From Deltaproteobacteria bacterium (GTDB lineage Bacteria; Desulfobacterota; Binatia; UTPRO1), in assembly GCA_029262315.1 (NCBI GenBank), contig JAJCZP010000054.1, forward strand, positions 1-57,999: a DNA stretch of 57,999 nucleotides, in the 5' to 3' direction. The position numbers and the translations under genes are program-made. This document shows positions 16,487 through 25,590 of this stretch, piece by piece. The number at the start of each line of letters is the position of its first letter. The first letter of the stretch is position 1. A model generated the notes under the pieces. It saw nothing but the letters and a program-made list of their open reading frames with translations. It had not been told where the DNA came from and did not search any database.

Positions 16487-19000
16487 ATGCATACGCGAAG
16501 CGTCACGCCGTCTCTACGTAGTTCGTTCTTGGTCGCGCTCCTTGGCGGGCTGCTGGTGTGGTCTCCGACCGTCACGAATGCGGCGATCGACGCGATCAAT
16601 GTTCCCACCCTCCAGCTCAAGTGGGACTTCGCCGCTGGCGGGGGCGTGACCTCGAGTCCCGTGGTCGCACACGGGCTCGTGTACGCGACTTCGTGGGACG
16701 GCTTTCTCTACGCGTTGCATCCCGACACCGGTGCCCTGGTGTGGTCGTTCGACACCGCGGCGGGGGGAATCGGAGTCCAGGCCACGCCGTTGATCACTCC
16801 GAGCGGTACCGTCTGTATCGGAGATCAGAATGCGCACGTCTGGTGCCGGAACGGGCTCACAGGGGCCCCGGTCTGGGACAAGCAGATCGTCGCGCGCCGG
16901 GCGTGCAGTCAGGCGGGGTGGGTCCAGTGTGTCGTGGACAGCGATTGTCCGGCCCCCAGCACCTGCGGTCCCGTCGACCATATCTGGTCTGGTCTCGCGA
17001 CTGCCGCGGGCCGGCTGTTCGTCAGCATTGCTTCGCACAGCGATGTCCCGTGTACGAAGGGCCGGGTCGTGGCTCTCGACGTCGACACCGGCGCCGATCT
17101 TTGGGAGTTCGTCACCGTTCCCGAGAAGATCTGCGATACCGATACCGCGACCGTGTGTACGGTGGATTCCGATTGCCCTGCGGGTGGTGCCTGCATCGAC
17201 GGCATCGGGGCTGGGGTGACGGCCACGGTCTCGACCGATCCCACCGGCGCGTTCGTCTATATGAACACCGTCGGCTGCTACACCTATCCGTCGATCGGCG
17301 ACTCGGACTCGATTCTCAAGCTGGACGCCTCGACCGGGGCCGTGGTCTGGCGTACGCGCGTCGATCCGCTCGAGGAATTCGGTGCCTGCAGCAATGACGC
17401 ATCGATCGATTGCGGCTTCGATGCCGAATGCGGTGCCTCGAGCACCTGCGACCCGAAGGCGTTCTACCATGATTTCGGCGCGTTGAACGGACCGACCCCG
17501 GTCGCTGTCGGCGCGCCGGTGAACAAGACACTACTGATTACCGGGAGCAAGAACGGCACGCTCTACGCGCTCGACGAGGCGACGGGGGCGATCGAGTGGT
17601 TCAACGAGGTGGCGCCGAAGCCTGTCACGCCGGCATTCGCGGCGTTCGGGTTGTTCAACGGACCCCTGGCGATTGCCAACGGGCGCGTGCACGCGACGCT
17701 CTATGATTTCAGTCCCTCGATCACTCCACCGCCAGACCATATCCACACGTTCGACGTCACGGACGGTACCGTGCTCTGGACCGATGACGCGGGCCTTTCC
17801 TGGAGCGGCGTCGGGGAAGCCAACGGCGTGGTGTACTCGGGGAGCCAGGTGGCGTCCGTGCTCACCGTCAACGACGCCGCCACGGGTGCGCGCCTCCACC
17901 AGATCCTGCTGCCCAACAATTCGACGTCCGTCGCGACGATCGACGGCAACAGCCTGTACGTCGGCTACGGCGTATTCGCGGGAGCCGGTGGTGTCCAGGC
18001 GTACGAGCTTCCGCCACCCGCTGGACTTGGCAAGTGTCGGCGGGTGATCGGCAAGGAGACGGCGAAGTTTCTGCAGGCGGAAGCGAAGACGATCAGTAAG
18101 TGCGAACTCTCCAAGGTGAAGGGGAGGATTGCGGGCGGCGTCGTCTGCCTCCGCGAGAATCTCAAGACGGCCGAGAAGCTCGTGAAGATCGGAGCCAAGC
18201 AGAGCGCCAAGATCAACAAGGCCTGCGGTGGCGACGACAGGATCTGCACGGGGGATCTCACCGACGAGTCCGGGAGCGAGACGATCGGTTTTGGTGCGAG
18301 CTGTCCGGGCTTCGAGGGGCGCGGGCTCTGCGTTGGTGGCAGTACCGACGGTGATCTCTGTCGCGCGGATACCGACTGTACGGGCGGCGGCACGTGCGCG
18401 ACGTGTGACGCTGCGATCGCGCCGAACGACTGCGCCGACACGCTGACCTGTGTCGAGTGCATCGCGGCCGTCGCGACGCGGCAGATGAACGATCTCCTGA
18501 GCGAGAATCTGGTGACAACCGATCCGAAGACCGACAAGGACGCGAACAAGTGCCAGCGGACGATCCTGAAGGAGGCTTGGAAGTTCTACCAGACGCGATC
18601 GAAGATCCTGCAGAAGTGCTGGGACAAACGGCTGCTCGGCAAGCACGCCGACGCCTGTCCGGATGCGGGCGCCGCGGTCGGTTCGGAGGCGCAGAAGGCC
18701 GCGGCGAAGATCGCCAAAGCCGAGGCGAAGCAGGTGGCGAAGACGTGCAAGGCCTGCGGCGGTGACGACAAGCTGTGCAACGGTGTCGGGGACATTCCCA
18801 TGGCGAGTCTCTACGACCCGGCGCCGATCTGTCCTGGCGTGACGCTCCCGCTTCCACCCTCCACCGATTGCGGGGCGATCACGGTGGTTTCGATGCAGGA
18901 TCTGGTCGATTGCATCGATTGCGTGGCCAACTTCAAGACCGATTGCGCCGCGATCAGTACCGTTCCGTCTCTCGCCGCCTATCCCGCCGCCTGTGAATAG
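16487..19000 (+). CDS. Secreted PQQ-like beta-propeller protein (paralog 2)
   Basis: 837 residues, closely similar to paralog 1 along its whole length, so this is a tandem duplication. It has a signal peptide (1-27), blades such as GFLYALHPDTGALVWSF, the same Cys inserts (CVVDSDCPAPSTC, CTVDSDCPAGGAC, CGFDAECGASSTC, CRADTDCTGGGTC) and the two C-terminal Cys/Lys modules. All module cysteines are kept while surface positions vary, which argues for disulfide-stabilised function outside the cytoplasm. The ATG follows AAAGGGAG. It converges on the minus-strand dehydrogenase gene. Biochemical role unknown. Confidence 0.85.
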   Translation: MHTRSVTPSLRSSFLVALLGGLLVWSPTVTNAAIDAINVPTLQLKWDFAAGGGVTSSPVVAHGLVYATSWDGFLYALHPDTGALVWSFDTAAGGIGVQATPLITPSGTVCIGDQNAHVWCRNGLTGAPVWDKQIVARRACSQAGWVQCVVDSDCPAPSTCGPVDHIWSGLATAAGRLFVSIASHSDVPCTKGRVVALDVDTGADLWEFVTVPEKICDTDTATVCTVDSDCPAGGACIDGIGAGVTATVSTDPTGAFVYMNTVGCYTYPSIGDSDSILKLDASTGAVVWRTRVDPLEEFGACSNDASIDCGFDAECGASSTCDPKAFYHDFGALNGPTPVAVGAPVNKTLLITGSKNGTLYALDEATGAIEWFNEVAPKPVTPAFAAFGLFNGPLAIANGRVHATLYDFSPSITPPPDHIHTFDVTDGTVLWTDDAGLSWSGVGEANGVVYSGSQVASVLTVNDAATGARLHQILLPNNSTSVATIDGNSLYVGYGVFAGAGGVQAYELPPPAGLGKCRRVIGKETAKFLQAEAKTISKCELSKVKGRIAGGVVCLRENLKTAEKLVKIGAKQSAKINKACGGDDRICTGDLTDESGSETIGFGASCPGFEGRGLCVGGSTDGDLCRADTDCTGGGTCATCDAAIAPNDCADTLTCVECIAAVATRQMNDLLSENLVTTDPKTDKDANKCQRTILKEAWKFYQTRSKILQKCWDKRLLGKHADACPDAGAAVGSEAQKAAAKIAKAEAKQVAKTCKACGGDDKLCNGVGDIPMASLYDPAPICPGVTLPLPPSTDCGAITVVSMQDLVDCIDCVANFKTDCAAISTVPSLAAYPAACE

Positions 19001-19041
19001 GGTTTGCGGGCGTACCGTGCGGCCTCGCGCGCGCGGCTGCC

Positions 19042-19917
19042 CTACTCGCGGAGGGCTTCGAGGCGGGCGAGCAGGCTGGACGTGTCCCAGCGCCCGCCGC
19101 CCATGCGTTGCACTTCCGTGTACAGCTGATCGACGAGTGCCGTGACCGGAAGCTGCACATTGTGGCGGCGTGCTTCGTCGAGCACGATGCCGAAGTCCTT
19201 CCGGACCCAGTCGACCGCGAAGCCGAAGTCGTAGCGTCCCTCGAGCATCGAGGCGAAGCGATTCTCCATCTGCCAGGATTGCGCCGCGCCCTTCGAGATG
19301 ACGTCGATGACGGCGTGCGGATCGAGACCGACCGTGCGCGCGAAGTGCAGGGCCTCGGCGAGGGCTTCGATCAAGCCGCCGATGCAGATCTGGTTGACCA
19401 TCTTGGTTAGTTGGCCTGACCCTGCGGGTCCGAGGAGCTTCGCGGTGCGCGCGTAGCAGGCGATCAGGGGCTCGGCGCGGGCGAAGGCAGGTTCGTCGCC
19501 ACCCACCATCACGGTGAGGGCGCCGTTTTCGGCGCCGGCTTGGCCACCCGATACCGGGGCATCGAGGGCGGCGATGCCTTTGTTGGCGCCGGCGCTGTGC
19601 AGTTCGCGTGCGAGCTGGGCCGACGCCGTGGTGTGGTCGACGAAAATGCTGTCGTGAGCCATCGACGCGAAGGCGCCGTCTTGGCCGGTCGTGACCGCGC
19701 GCACGTCGTCGTCGTTGCCGACGCAGGCAAAGACGTGGCTGGCGCCCTCGGCGGCCTCGGCCGGGGTTGGGGCATGCGTCCCGCCGTACTCGGCGACCCA
19801 GCGGGCCGCTTTCTCTGCGGTCCGATTGTAGACCGTGACCGTGTGGCCCGCGCGGGCAAGGTGCCCGGCCATCGGATAGCCCATGACGCCCAGACCCAGA
19901 AATGCGACGTGTGTCAT
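19042..19917 (-). CDS. NAD(P)-dependent beta-hydroxyacid dehydrogenase (3-hydroxyisobutyrate dehydrogenase family)
   Basis: 291 residues, typical family length. The N-terminal Rossmann motif is VAFLGLGVMGYPMAGHLARA, followed by YNRT. The substrate-site motif is DAPVSGGQAGAENG, and the catalytic Lys region is GSGQLTKMVNQI. Members reduce or oxidise short beta-hydroxyacids or succinic semialdehyde; the exact substrate cannot be told. I used the ATG at 19917, which begins exactly at the Rossmann strand; the frame stays open upstream but has no family sequence there. It stands alone, divergent from the glycan cluster. Confidence 0.92.
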   Translation of the reverse strand: MTHVAFLGLGVMGYPMAGHLARAGHTVTVYNRTAEKAARWVAEYGGTHAPTPAEAAEGASHVFACVGNDDDVRAVTTGQDGAFASMAHDSIFVDHTTASAQLARELHSAGANKGIAALDAPVSGGQAGAENGALTVMVGGDEPAFARAEPLIACYARTAKLLGPAGSGQLTKMVNQICIGGLIEALAEALHFARTVGLDPHAVIDVISKGAAQSWQMENRFASMLEGRYDFGFAVDWVRKDFGIVLDEARRHNVQLPVTALVDQLYTEVQRMGGGRWDTSSLLARLEALRE

Positions 19918-20087
19918 GGCGCGTAGGGTAGCGGCCGCGGGTGGCCCGTGCCAGAGCGGCCCAGCGGCCAGACGTGCCCCGTGCCAGGTGGACGCGCGAG
20001 ATGATGTTGCCCGCCGCGGCCGGCTTTCCCTCCCGGGGCGCCAGGGGTGCTTGTGGGGCCCGACTGACCGTGCGAAGAGCACTCTGG

Positions 20088-22637
20088 ATGCTCGGGAGGG
20101 TCGAGACGCCAACGCCGGCTCCAGTGGACCCGCCCATCGGTCCGGTCTCGGCGCGCGGCAAGTTTCTCTGGGTCGGTGATGAGAAGCTCTTCATCCGGGC
20201 TGTCTCCTACGGGCCCTTCGCCGATGCCGCCCACGGGGCGCCGTTTCCCGAGAAGGAGGTCGTCGAAGCCGACCTCGCGGCCATACGCGCGCTCGGTGCG
20301 AATACGATTCGGACCTACACCGTACCGCCACCCTGGCTCCTGGATCGAGCCAGCGCGCACGAGTTGCGGGTGCTCATCGGCGTGCCGTGGACGCAGCACG
20401 TATGCTTTCTCGACACGCCGGCGATCGTGGCTTCGATTCGCGGTGTCGTGCGGGCGGGCGTTCGCGCAACGGGCGACCATCCCGCCACGCTGGCGTATCT
20501 CCTCGGTAACGAGATTCCCCCGGACATCGTGCGCTGGTACGGACCCGCGCGCGTTGCACGGTTCCTGACCGAACTCGTACACGACGCTAAAACCCTCGCA
20601 CCCGCCGTGCCGTGCAGCTACGCGAACTTTCCGTCCACCGAGTACTTGGACGTGCCCGAACTCGACTTCGTGGCGTTCAACGTCTACCTGCACCGCGAGG
20701 TCGACTTTCGGCGTTACCTCCGTCGCCTGCAGAATCTCGCCGGCGATCGACCGCTCGTGCTGACCGAGCATGGCATCGACTCGCGGCGCATGGGCGAGCA
20801 CACGCAGGCCGCGACGTTGGCGTGGCAAGTACGTGCGGCGTTCGACGTCGGCGTCGCCGGGACGTGCGTGTTTGCCTGGACCGACGAGTGGTTTGCGGGT
20901 GGTCGCGAGGTCGACGACTGGAGCTTCGGGCTGGTCACGCGAGCGCGCGCGCCGAAGCCCGCGCTGGACGCGGTGCGAGCGGCGTTCGCAGAGCGGGTCC
21001 CGGCTACGCCGGCGCGTGCGGCGCCGGTGTCGGTGGTCGTATGCGCGTTCAATGCCGCCCAGACGCTCGACGCCTGTCTCGCCTCGCTGACCAGACTCGC
21101 GTATCCCGAGTGTGAGTTGATCGTGGTGAACGACGGATCCACCGACGACACCCACGCCATTGCCGCCGCGTATCCCGAGGTCATCATGATCGACCAGCCG
21201 AATCGTGGTCTTTCGGCGGCGCGAAACGCCGGCTTGGCACGGGCGTGCGGCGAGATCGTCGCCTACACCGATGCCGACTGTGTCGTCGATCCGGATTGGC
21301 TGACGTACCTGCTGGCAACCCTCGAGCGTGACGACGTGGTCGCGGTCGGCGGGCCCAACATCCCTCCGCCGGCGCGGACGGCGATGGCGGCGTATGTGGC
21401 GGCCGCTCCCGGCGGCCCGACGCACGTGTTGCTGAATGACGAGATCGCCGAGCACGTTCCTGGGTGCAACATGGCGTTCCGGCGCGCGGCCCTCGCGGCC
21501 GTGGGCGGGTTCGAACCGACCTTTCGGACGGCGGGGGACGACGTCGACATTTGTTGGCGCTTGCAGAACGCCGGACACTCGATCGCGTTCAGCCCGGCGG
21601 CCGTGGTGTGGCATGAGCGGCGGGACACCGCGAGCGGCTATGTGCGCCAGCAGCGCGGCTACGGCAAGGCCGAGGCGCTGCTCTATTTTCGTCATCCGTA
21701 TCGCTTCAACATGCTCGGCCAGTCGCGCTGGCTCGGGCGCATCTATGGGGATGTGACGACATCGTTGCTGTCACGACGCCCGGTCATCTATTCCGGCACG
21801 TTCGGGCGCGGGATGTTTCAGACCCTCTACGAGCCGGCGTCGTCGTTGCTCGCGTTCCTGCCGTTCACCCTCGAGTGGAACCTGGCGAGCGTCGTGCTGA
21901 TCCTGACCGCGCTCGGTGCCGGCGGCCCCTTCGGGGCGTTCCTCTGGATGGCGTGCCTTCCGCTCGTGCTGACCGTGGGTTCGGCGGTCGTCAGCGCATG
22001 GCGTGCCACGATCGAGCGTCGGCATGATCGTTTGTCTGGAAGACTCGTCCTTGCGGCGCTCATGATCGTTGGGCCCGTCGTTCGCGGCTTCGAACGAGCC
22101 CGGTGGCGTCTGCGGGGGCTCGGGGAGGTCGAGCGCGTACGATTCGCCGAGCCGACCCAGCGGCCGCGGGTACGATGGCGCGCCCGCGAGTTCCAGCTTG
22201 CGTACTGGGCGGAAGCCGCGCAGGAGAAGGAGGCGCTGCTCGAAGGGCTGATCGGATTTCTCGTGCCGCGGAAGTATCTCGTGGCCCATGAGCTCGGCTG
22301 GTCGACCTGGGATCTCGAGGTGCACTGCGGTGTGAGCGTGAAGGCGCGAGTACGCGTTGCGGTCGAGGTGCACGGGGAGTGCCGACGGCTCTTCCGGGTG
22401 CGCTGCGGGGTCGTGCCCTCACGCGCCGTCGTCCTGGTGCTGATCGGGGCGTTGGCCGCGATGGTTGCGGGCGTGGGGCTCGGTGCCACGGGTGTCACAG
22501 GTGTGGCGGGGGCCGTGGCGGGTCTGGTCGGAGGTGTCGCCGTGGCGCGTGCCGTTCAGCTCGGCCGTACGCTCTTTCGCGTGCTCGAGATCGTGGCCCA
22601 GCAGATCGGTCTCATGCCGGTCGATCGCCGATCGTGA
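20088..22637 (+). CDS. Glycoside hydrolase (clan GH-A-like) fused to a GT2 glycosyltransferase with membrane helices
   Basis: 849 residues if started at ATG 20088; ATG 20001 is an alternative. Residues 20-300 look like a TIM barrel of clan GH-A: the acid/base motif LLGNEIPPD (Glu142) and the nucleophile motif VLTEHGIDS (Glu227). Residues about 313-560 are a GT2 fold: PVSVVVCAFNAAQTLD, VNDGSTDD, the metal-binding TDADC, and GDDVDICWRL with a QQRGYG motif. Hydrophobic segments follow (about 590-680 and 790-840). It overlaps the ABC transporter gene by four bases. It probably builds or trims a cell-surface glycan at the membrane; the sugar is unknown. A hydrolase and a synthase in one chain is unusual. 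Confidence 0.85.
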   Translation: MLGRVETPTPAPVDPPIGPVSARGKFLWVGDEKLFIRAVSYGPFADAAHGAPFPEKEVVEADLAAIRALGANTIRTYTVPPPWLLDRASAHELRVLIGVPWTQHVCFLDTPAIVASIRGVVRAGVRATGDHPATLAYLLGNEIPPDIVRWYGPARVARFLTELVHDAKTLAPAVPCSYANFPSTEYLDVPELDFVAFNVYLHREVDFRRYLRRLQNLAGDRPLVLTEHGIDSRRMGEHTQAATLAWQVRAAFDVGVAGTCVFAWTDEWFAGGREVDDWSFGLVTRARAPKPALDAVRAAFAERVPATPARAAPVSVVVCAFNAAQTLDACLASLTRLAYPECELIVVNDGSTDDTHAIAAAYPEVIMIDQPNRGLSAARNAGLARACGEIVAYTDADCVVDPDWLTYLLATLERDDVVAVGGPNIPPPARTAMAAYVAAAPGGPTHVLLNDEIAEHVPGCNMAFRRAALAAVGGFEPTFRTAGDDVDICWRLQNAGHSIAFSPAAVVWHERRDTASGYVRQQRGYGKAEALLYFRHPYRFNMLGQSRWLGRIYGDVTTSLLSRRPVIYSGTFGRGMFQTLYEPASSLLAFLPFTLEWNLASVVLILTALGAGGPFGAFLWMACLPLVLTVGSAVVSAWRATIERRHDRLSGRLVLAALMIVGPVVRGFERARWRLRGLGEVERVRFAEPTQRPRVRWRAREFQLAYWAEAAQEKEALLEGLIGFLVPRKYLVAHELGWSTWDLEVHCGVSVKARVRVAVEVHGECRRLFRVRCGVVPSRAVVLVLIGALAAMVAGVGLGATGVTGVAGAVAGLVGGVAVARAVQLGRTLFRVLEIVAQQIGLMPVDRRS

Positions 22638-24421
22638 CGCGGCGACGCTTCGCCGTCGTACGAACGGTTTGGCGGTATCTCCAGCCGCATCGATCCCGCT
22701 TTGCCCTCGCGTTGGCGCAGGTGCTGCTCATCAGCGCGTGCGAGCTCTTGAAGCCGTGGCCGCTCAAGATCGTCGTCGATCACGTGCTCGGCGACGACCC
22801 CTTGACGTTTCCGGTGGGCGCGGCTTCCTCACCCGTGACCGTGTTGCTCGCTGCGTGTGTCGTTCTGGTCGTGCTCTACGTTGTCCTGGCGGGGTTGGAG
22901 TTGGCCACCAATGCAACGACGATCGGGATCGGGCAGCGGATGGTCGCCGACTTCCGGCGCGATCTCTACGCGCACCTGCAGCGATTGTCCCCTCGTTTCT
23001 ATGCCGAGCGCAGCACCGGCGATCTCTTGGCGCGCGTGACCGCCGACACGTTGTCGGTCCAGACCCTCGCGATGAACGGTGTCTTCCCGATGATCACCGC
23101 AGGCATGCTTTTCCTGGGGATGGCCGCCATCATGGCAAGCATGGACGCGGGATTGACCCTCGTCGCGCTCTCGATCTGTCCGCTCATCTTCGTGGCCATC
23201 TCGTTCGTGGGGGCCCGGATCCGACGCGTCGCGAGCGAGGCGCGGATCGAGGAGGGCCGCCTCCTTACCGTGACCCAGCGCGGGATCGCGGGGGTGCGCG
23301 TGGTCCAAGCCTTTACCGCCGAGCCGGAAGAGGCGGCACGATTCGCCGAGACCAGCCGGGCGAGTCTCGACGCGACGTGGCGCCTCTATCTTTTGCAGAC
23401 GCTTTCGAGCGGGATCGTCGGCATCATCGTCGCCGCCGGGACGGCACTCGTTCTATGGGTAGGCGCGACGCATGTGTTGGCAGGCACACTGAGCCTCGGG
23501 CAGGTGCTCGTGTTCATCGCCTATCTGGCGGCGCTGTATACGCCCATCAGCAACGTCAGCGAGACAGTCGGAATGGTGCAACGTGCGCGTGTCGGGGCGG
23601 AACGCGTTCTCGAGATTCTCGAGACCGCTCCCGATCTCCCGGACGGTACGGGTGCCCTACCCAGTGGCCGGGTGCGCGGGGAGCTCACGCTGCGCGAGGT
23701 GCGTTTCGCGTATTCGCCTGATCATGTCGTGCTTCGTGACGTCTCGATCAGCGTGTGTCCGGGAGAGATGGTGGCGGTGGTCGGCGTCAGCGGTGCCGGC
23801 AAGACGACGCTGGCTCATCTGGTGACGCGTTTTCTCGATCCGTCCGCGGGCGTCGTGTCGATCGATGGGTTCGATCTCCGCTCCTTGCGACTGCGCGACG
23901 TCCGCCGTCAAGTCGCGATGGTGTTGCAGCCTTCTTTCGTTCTGCCGATGACGCTTCGTGAGAACGTCACCTATGGGTCGCCGTTTGCCGACGATGCGGC
24001 GGTGGAGGGCGCGCTCGAGATCGCGCAGTTGTCCGCGCTCGTCACCCGACTGCCCATGGGACTGGAGACGATGCTCGGGGAGGGGGGCGCGACGCTGTCG
24101 GAAGGCGAGCGGCAGCGCATCACGATCGCGCGGGCGGTAGTGCGGGACGCGCCGATTCTGGTTCTCGACGAGCCGACGTCCGCGTTGGACTCCGTGACGG
24201 AGGCCGCGCTCGTGGCGGCGTTGCGTGTGCACATGCGAACACGGGCCACGCTCATGATCGCGCACCGACTGTCGACCGTGCGCCACGCCGATCGCATTCT
24301 GGTCCTGCACGAGGGGGCCATCGTCGAGGAGGGCTCGTTCGAGGCCTTGCTGGCGTCTGGCGGCCATTTCGCGGCGCTCCACGCCGCGCAAGCGTCGGAG
24401 GCGCCGTGCGCATCGTCGTAA
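22634..24421 (+). CDS. ABC exporter, transmembrane plus ATPase half-transporter (MsbA/ABCB type)
   Basis: 595 residues. Six membrane helices span residues 20-310, followed by a nucleotide-binding domain with Walker A GVSGAGKTT, Q-loop LQPSFVLPM, signature TLSEGERQR, Walker B PILVLDEPTSALD and H-loop IAHRLSTVRHAD. All catalytic residues are present, so it should act as a homodimeric exporter of a lipid, glycolipid or drug. The GTG start forms a GTGA overlap with the preceding stop. The frame runs upstream through the GT2 gene but without transporter sequence. Its place between glycosyltransferases suggests it flips their product. Confidence 0.93.
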   Translation: MTRRRFAVVRTVWRYLQPHRSRFALALAQVLLISACELLKPWPLKIVVDHVLGDDPLTFPVGAASSPVTVLLAACVVLVVLYVVLAGLELATNATTIGIGQRMVADFRRDLYAHLQRLSPRFYAERSTGDLLARVTADTLSVQTLAMNGVFPMITAGMLFLGMAAIMASMDAGLTLVALSICPLIFVAISFVGARIRRVASEARIEEGRLLTVTQRGIAGVRVVQAFTAEPEEAARFAETSRASLDATWRLYLLQTLSSGIVGIIVAAGTALVLWVGATHVLAGTLSLGQVLVFIAYLAALYTPISNVSETVGMVQRARVGAERVLEILETAPDLPDGTGALPSGRVRGELTLREVRFAYSPDHVVLRDVSISVCPGEMVAVVGVSGAGKTTLAHLVTRFLDPSAGVVSIDGFDLRSLRLRDVRRQVAMVLQPSFVLPMTLRENVTYGSPFADDAAVEGALEIAQLSALVTRLPMGLETMLGEGGATLSEGERQRITIARAVVRDAPILVLDEPTSALDSVTEAALVAALRVHMRTRATLMIAHRLSTVRHADRILVLHEGAIVEEGSFEALLASGGHFAALHAAQASEAPCASS

Positions 24422-25590
24422 CCGGGCTGATCGCCGCTTATCCGCTGGGCGGGGTGGCGTGGGACTATCTCCAATACGTGCATGGGTTGCGCGCTCTCGG
24501 TCACGAGGTGCTGTATCTCGAGGATACGGGGCGGTGGGTGTACGCGCCGTGGGACGAGGCGCTGACGGACGACTGCGACCGTCACGTGGCCTATCTGGCC
24601 GCGGTGTTTCGCGGCGGTGAGCCGTGGGCGTTTCGAGACCCACGTGGGCGAATGCATGGGATGGATGTCGCTGCTGTCCGGCGGGCTTGTGGGGAGGCGG
24701 ATCTCTTCTTGAACGTCTCTGGCGCCTGCTGGCTCCGCGACGAGTATCGGGGGCGCGGCATCACCGCCTATGTCGACACCGATCCCGGGTACAGCCAGAG
24801 CGTGTTGCTCGCCGCGGCGGAGCCGTCCGCTCCGGAAGCCGTCCGGTATGCGGCGGCTCTGATCCGTGCGCATGACGTGTTCTTTACGTTCGCCGAGAAC
24901 ATCGGCGAGGCGCGTTGTGCGGTGCCCACCGCCGGCCTTCGCTGGCTTCCGACGCGCCACCCAATCGTGCTTGACGACTGGCCGCGCTCGCCAGTTCCTG
25001 CCGAGATCTCGACGCCGGATCCTTCCCGGGCGCGGGCTTTCACGACAGTGATGTCATGGCGCGCGGCTTCGCCATTGCCCGTCCTCGGGGGGCGTACCTA
25101 CGGCGGAAAGGACGTCGAGGTCCGGAAGCTCGCCGAGCTTCCGCGGCGGGTTCGCGTGCCGCTCGAGCTTGCGGTCGCCGGCGATGCGCCGCGGCGTGAG
25201 TTGACCGACGCGGGCTGGCGGCTCATCGATGCCCGGTCGGTCTCGTCCACCCCCGAAGACTATCGCGACTATCTCGCGCGCTCTCGTGGCGAGATCGGTA
25301 TCGCCAAGGAAGTGTACGTCGCAACGGCAAGCGGGTGGTTCAGTTCCCGCTCGGCGTCGTATCTCGCCCTTGGTCGTCCGGTGATCGTTCAGGACACGGG
25401 TTTGGAGGAACGCCATCCTTGCGGTCGCGGACTCCTGACCTTTCGCGATGTCGATACGGCGGTGGCGGCGATCGACGATGTCCTCGGCGCGTACGGTGCG
25501 CACGCGCGGGATGCGCGGGCGCTCGCGGGAGCGCAGTTCGACGCGCGGCGCGTGCTCGCCCGTTTGCTCGACGACGTGTTCGCCGCATGA
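24406..25590 (+). CDS. Glycosyltransferase-like protein, paralog A
   Basis: 394 residues from a GTG at 24406, overlapping the ABC transporter by 16 bases. The N-terminus (TGLIAAYPLGGVAWDYLQYV, then LRALGHEVLYLED) looks like the first Rossmann half of GT-B enzymes. The C-terminal part SGWFSSRSASYLALGRPVIV followed by QDTG resembles the nucleotide-sugar-binding half. It shares this layout with the next gene. No experimentally defined family could be assigned, so donor and acceptor are unknown. Expected to be cytoplasmic or membrane-associated. Confidence 0.7.
   Translation: MRIVVTGLIAAYPLGGVAWDYLQYVHGLRALGHEVLYLEDTGRWVYAPWDEALTDDCDRHVAYLAAVFRGGEPWAFRDPRGRMHGMDVAAVRRACGEADLFLNVSGACWLRDEYRGRGITAYVDTDPGYSQSVLLAAAEPSAPEAVRYAAALIRAHDVFFTFAENIGEARCAVPTAGLRWLPTRHPIVLDDWPRSPVPAEISTPDPSRARAFTTVMSWRAASPLPVLGGRTYGGKDVEVRKLAELPRRVRVPLELAVAGDAPRRELTDAGWRLIDARSVSSTPEDYRDYLARSRGEIGIAKEVYVATASGWFSSRSASYLALGRPVIVQDTGLEERHPCGRGLLTFRDVDTAVAAIDDVLGAYGAHARDARALAGAQFDARRVLARLLDDVFAA

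Noticed and set aside
17531-20194. 887-codon minus-strand frame
   Set aside because: Antisense to propeller gene 2 and out of frame with the real dehydrogenase gene.
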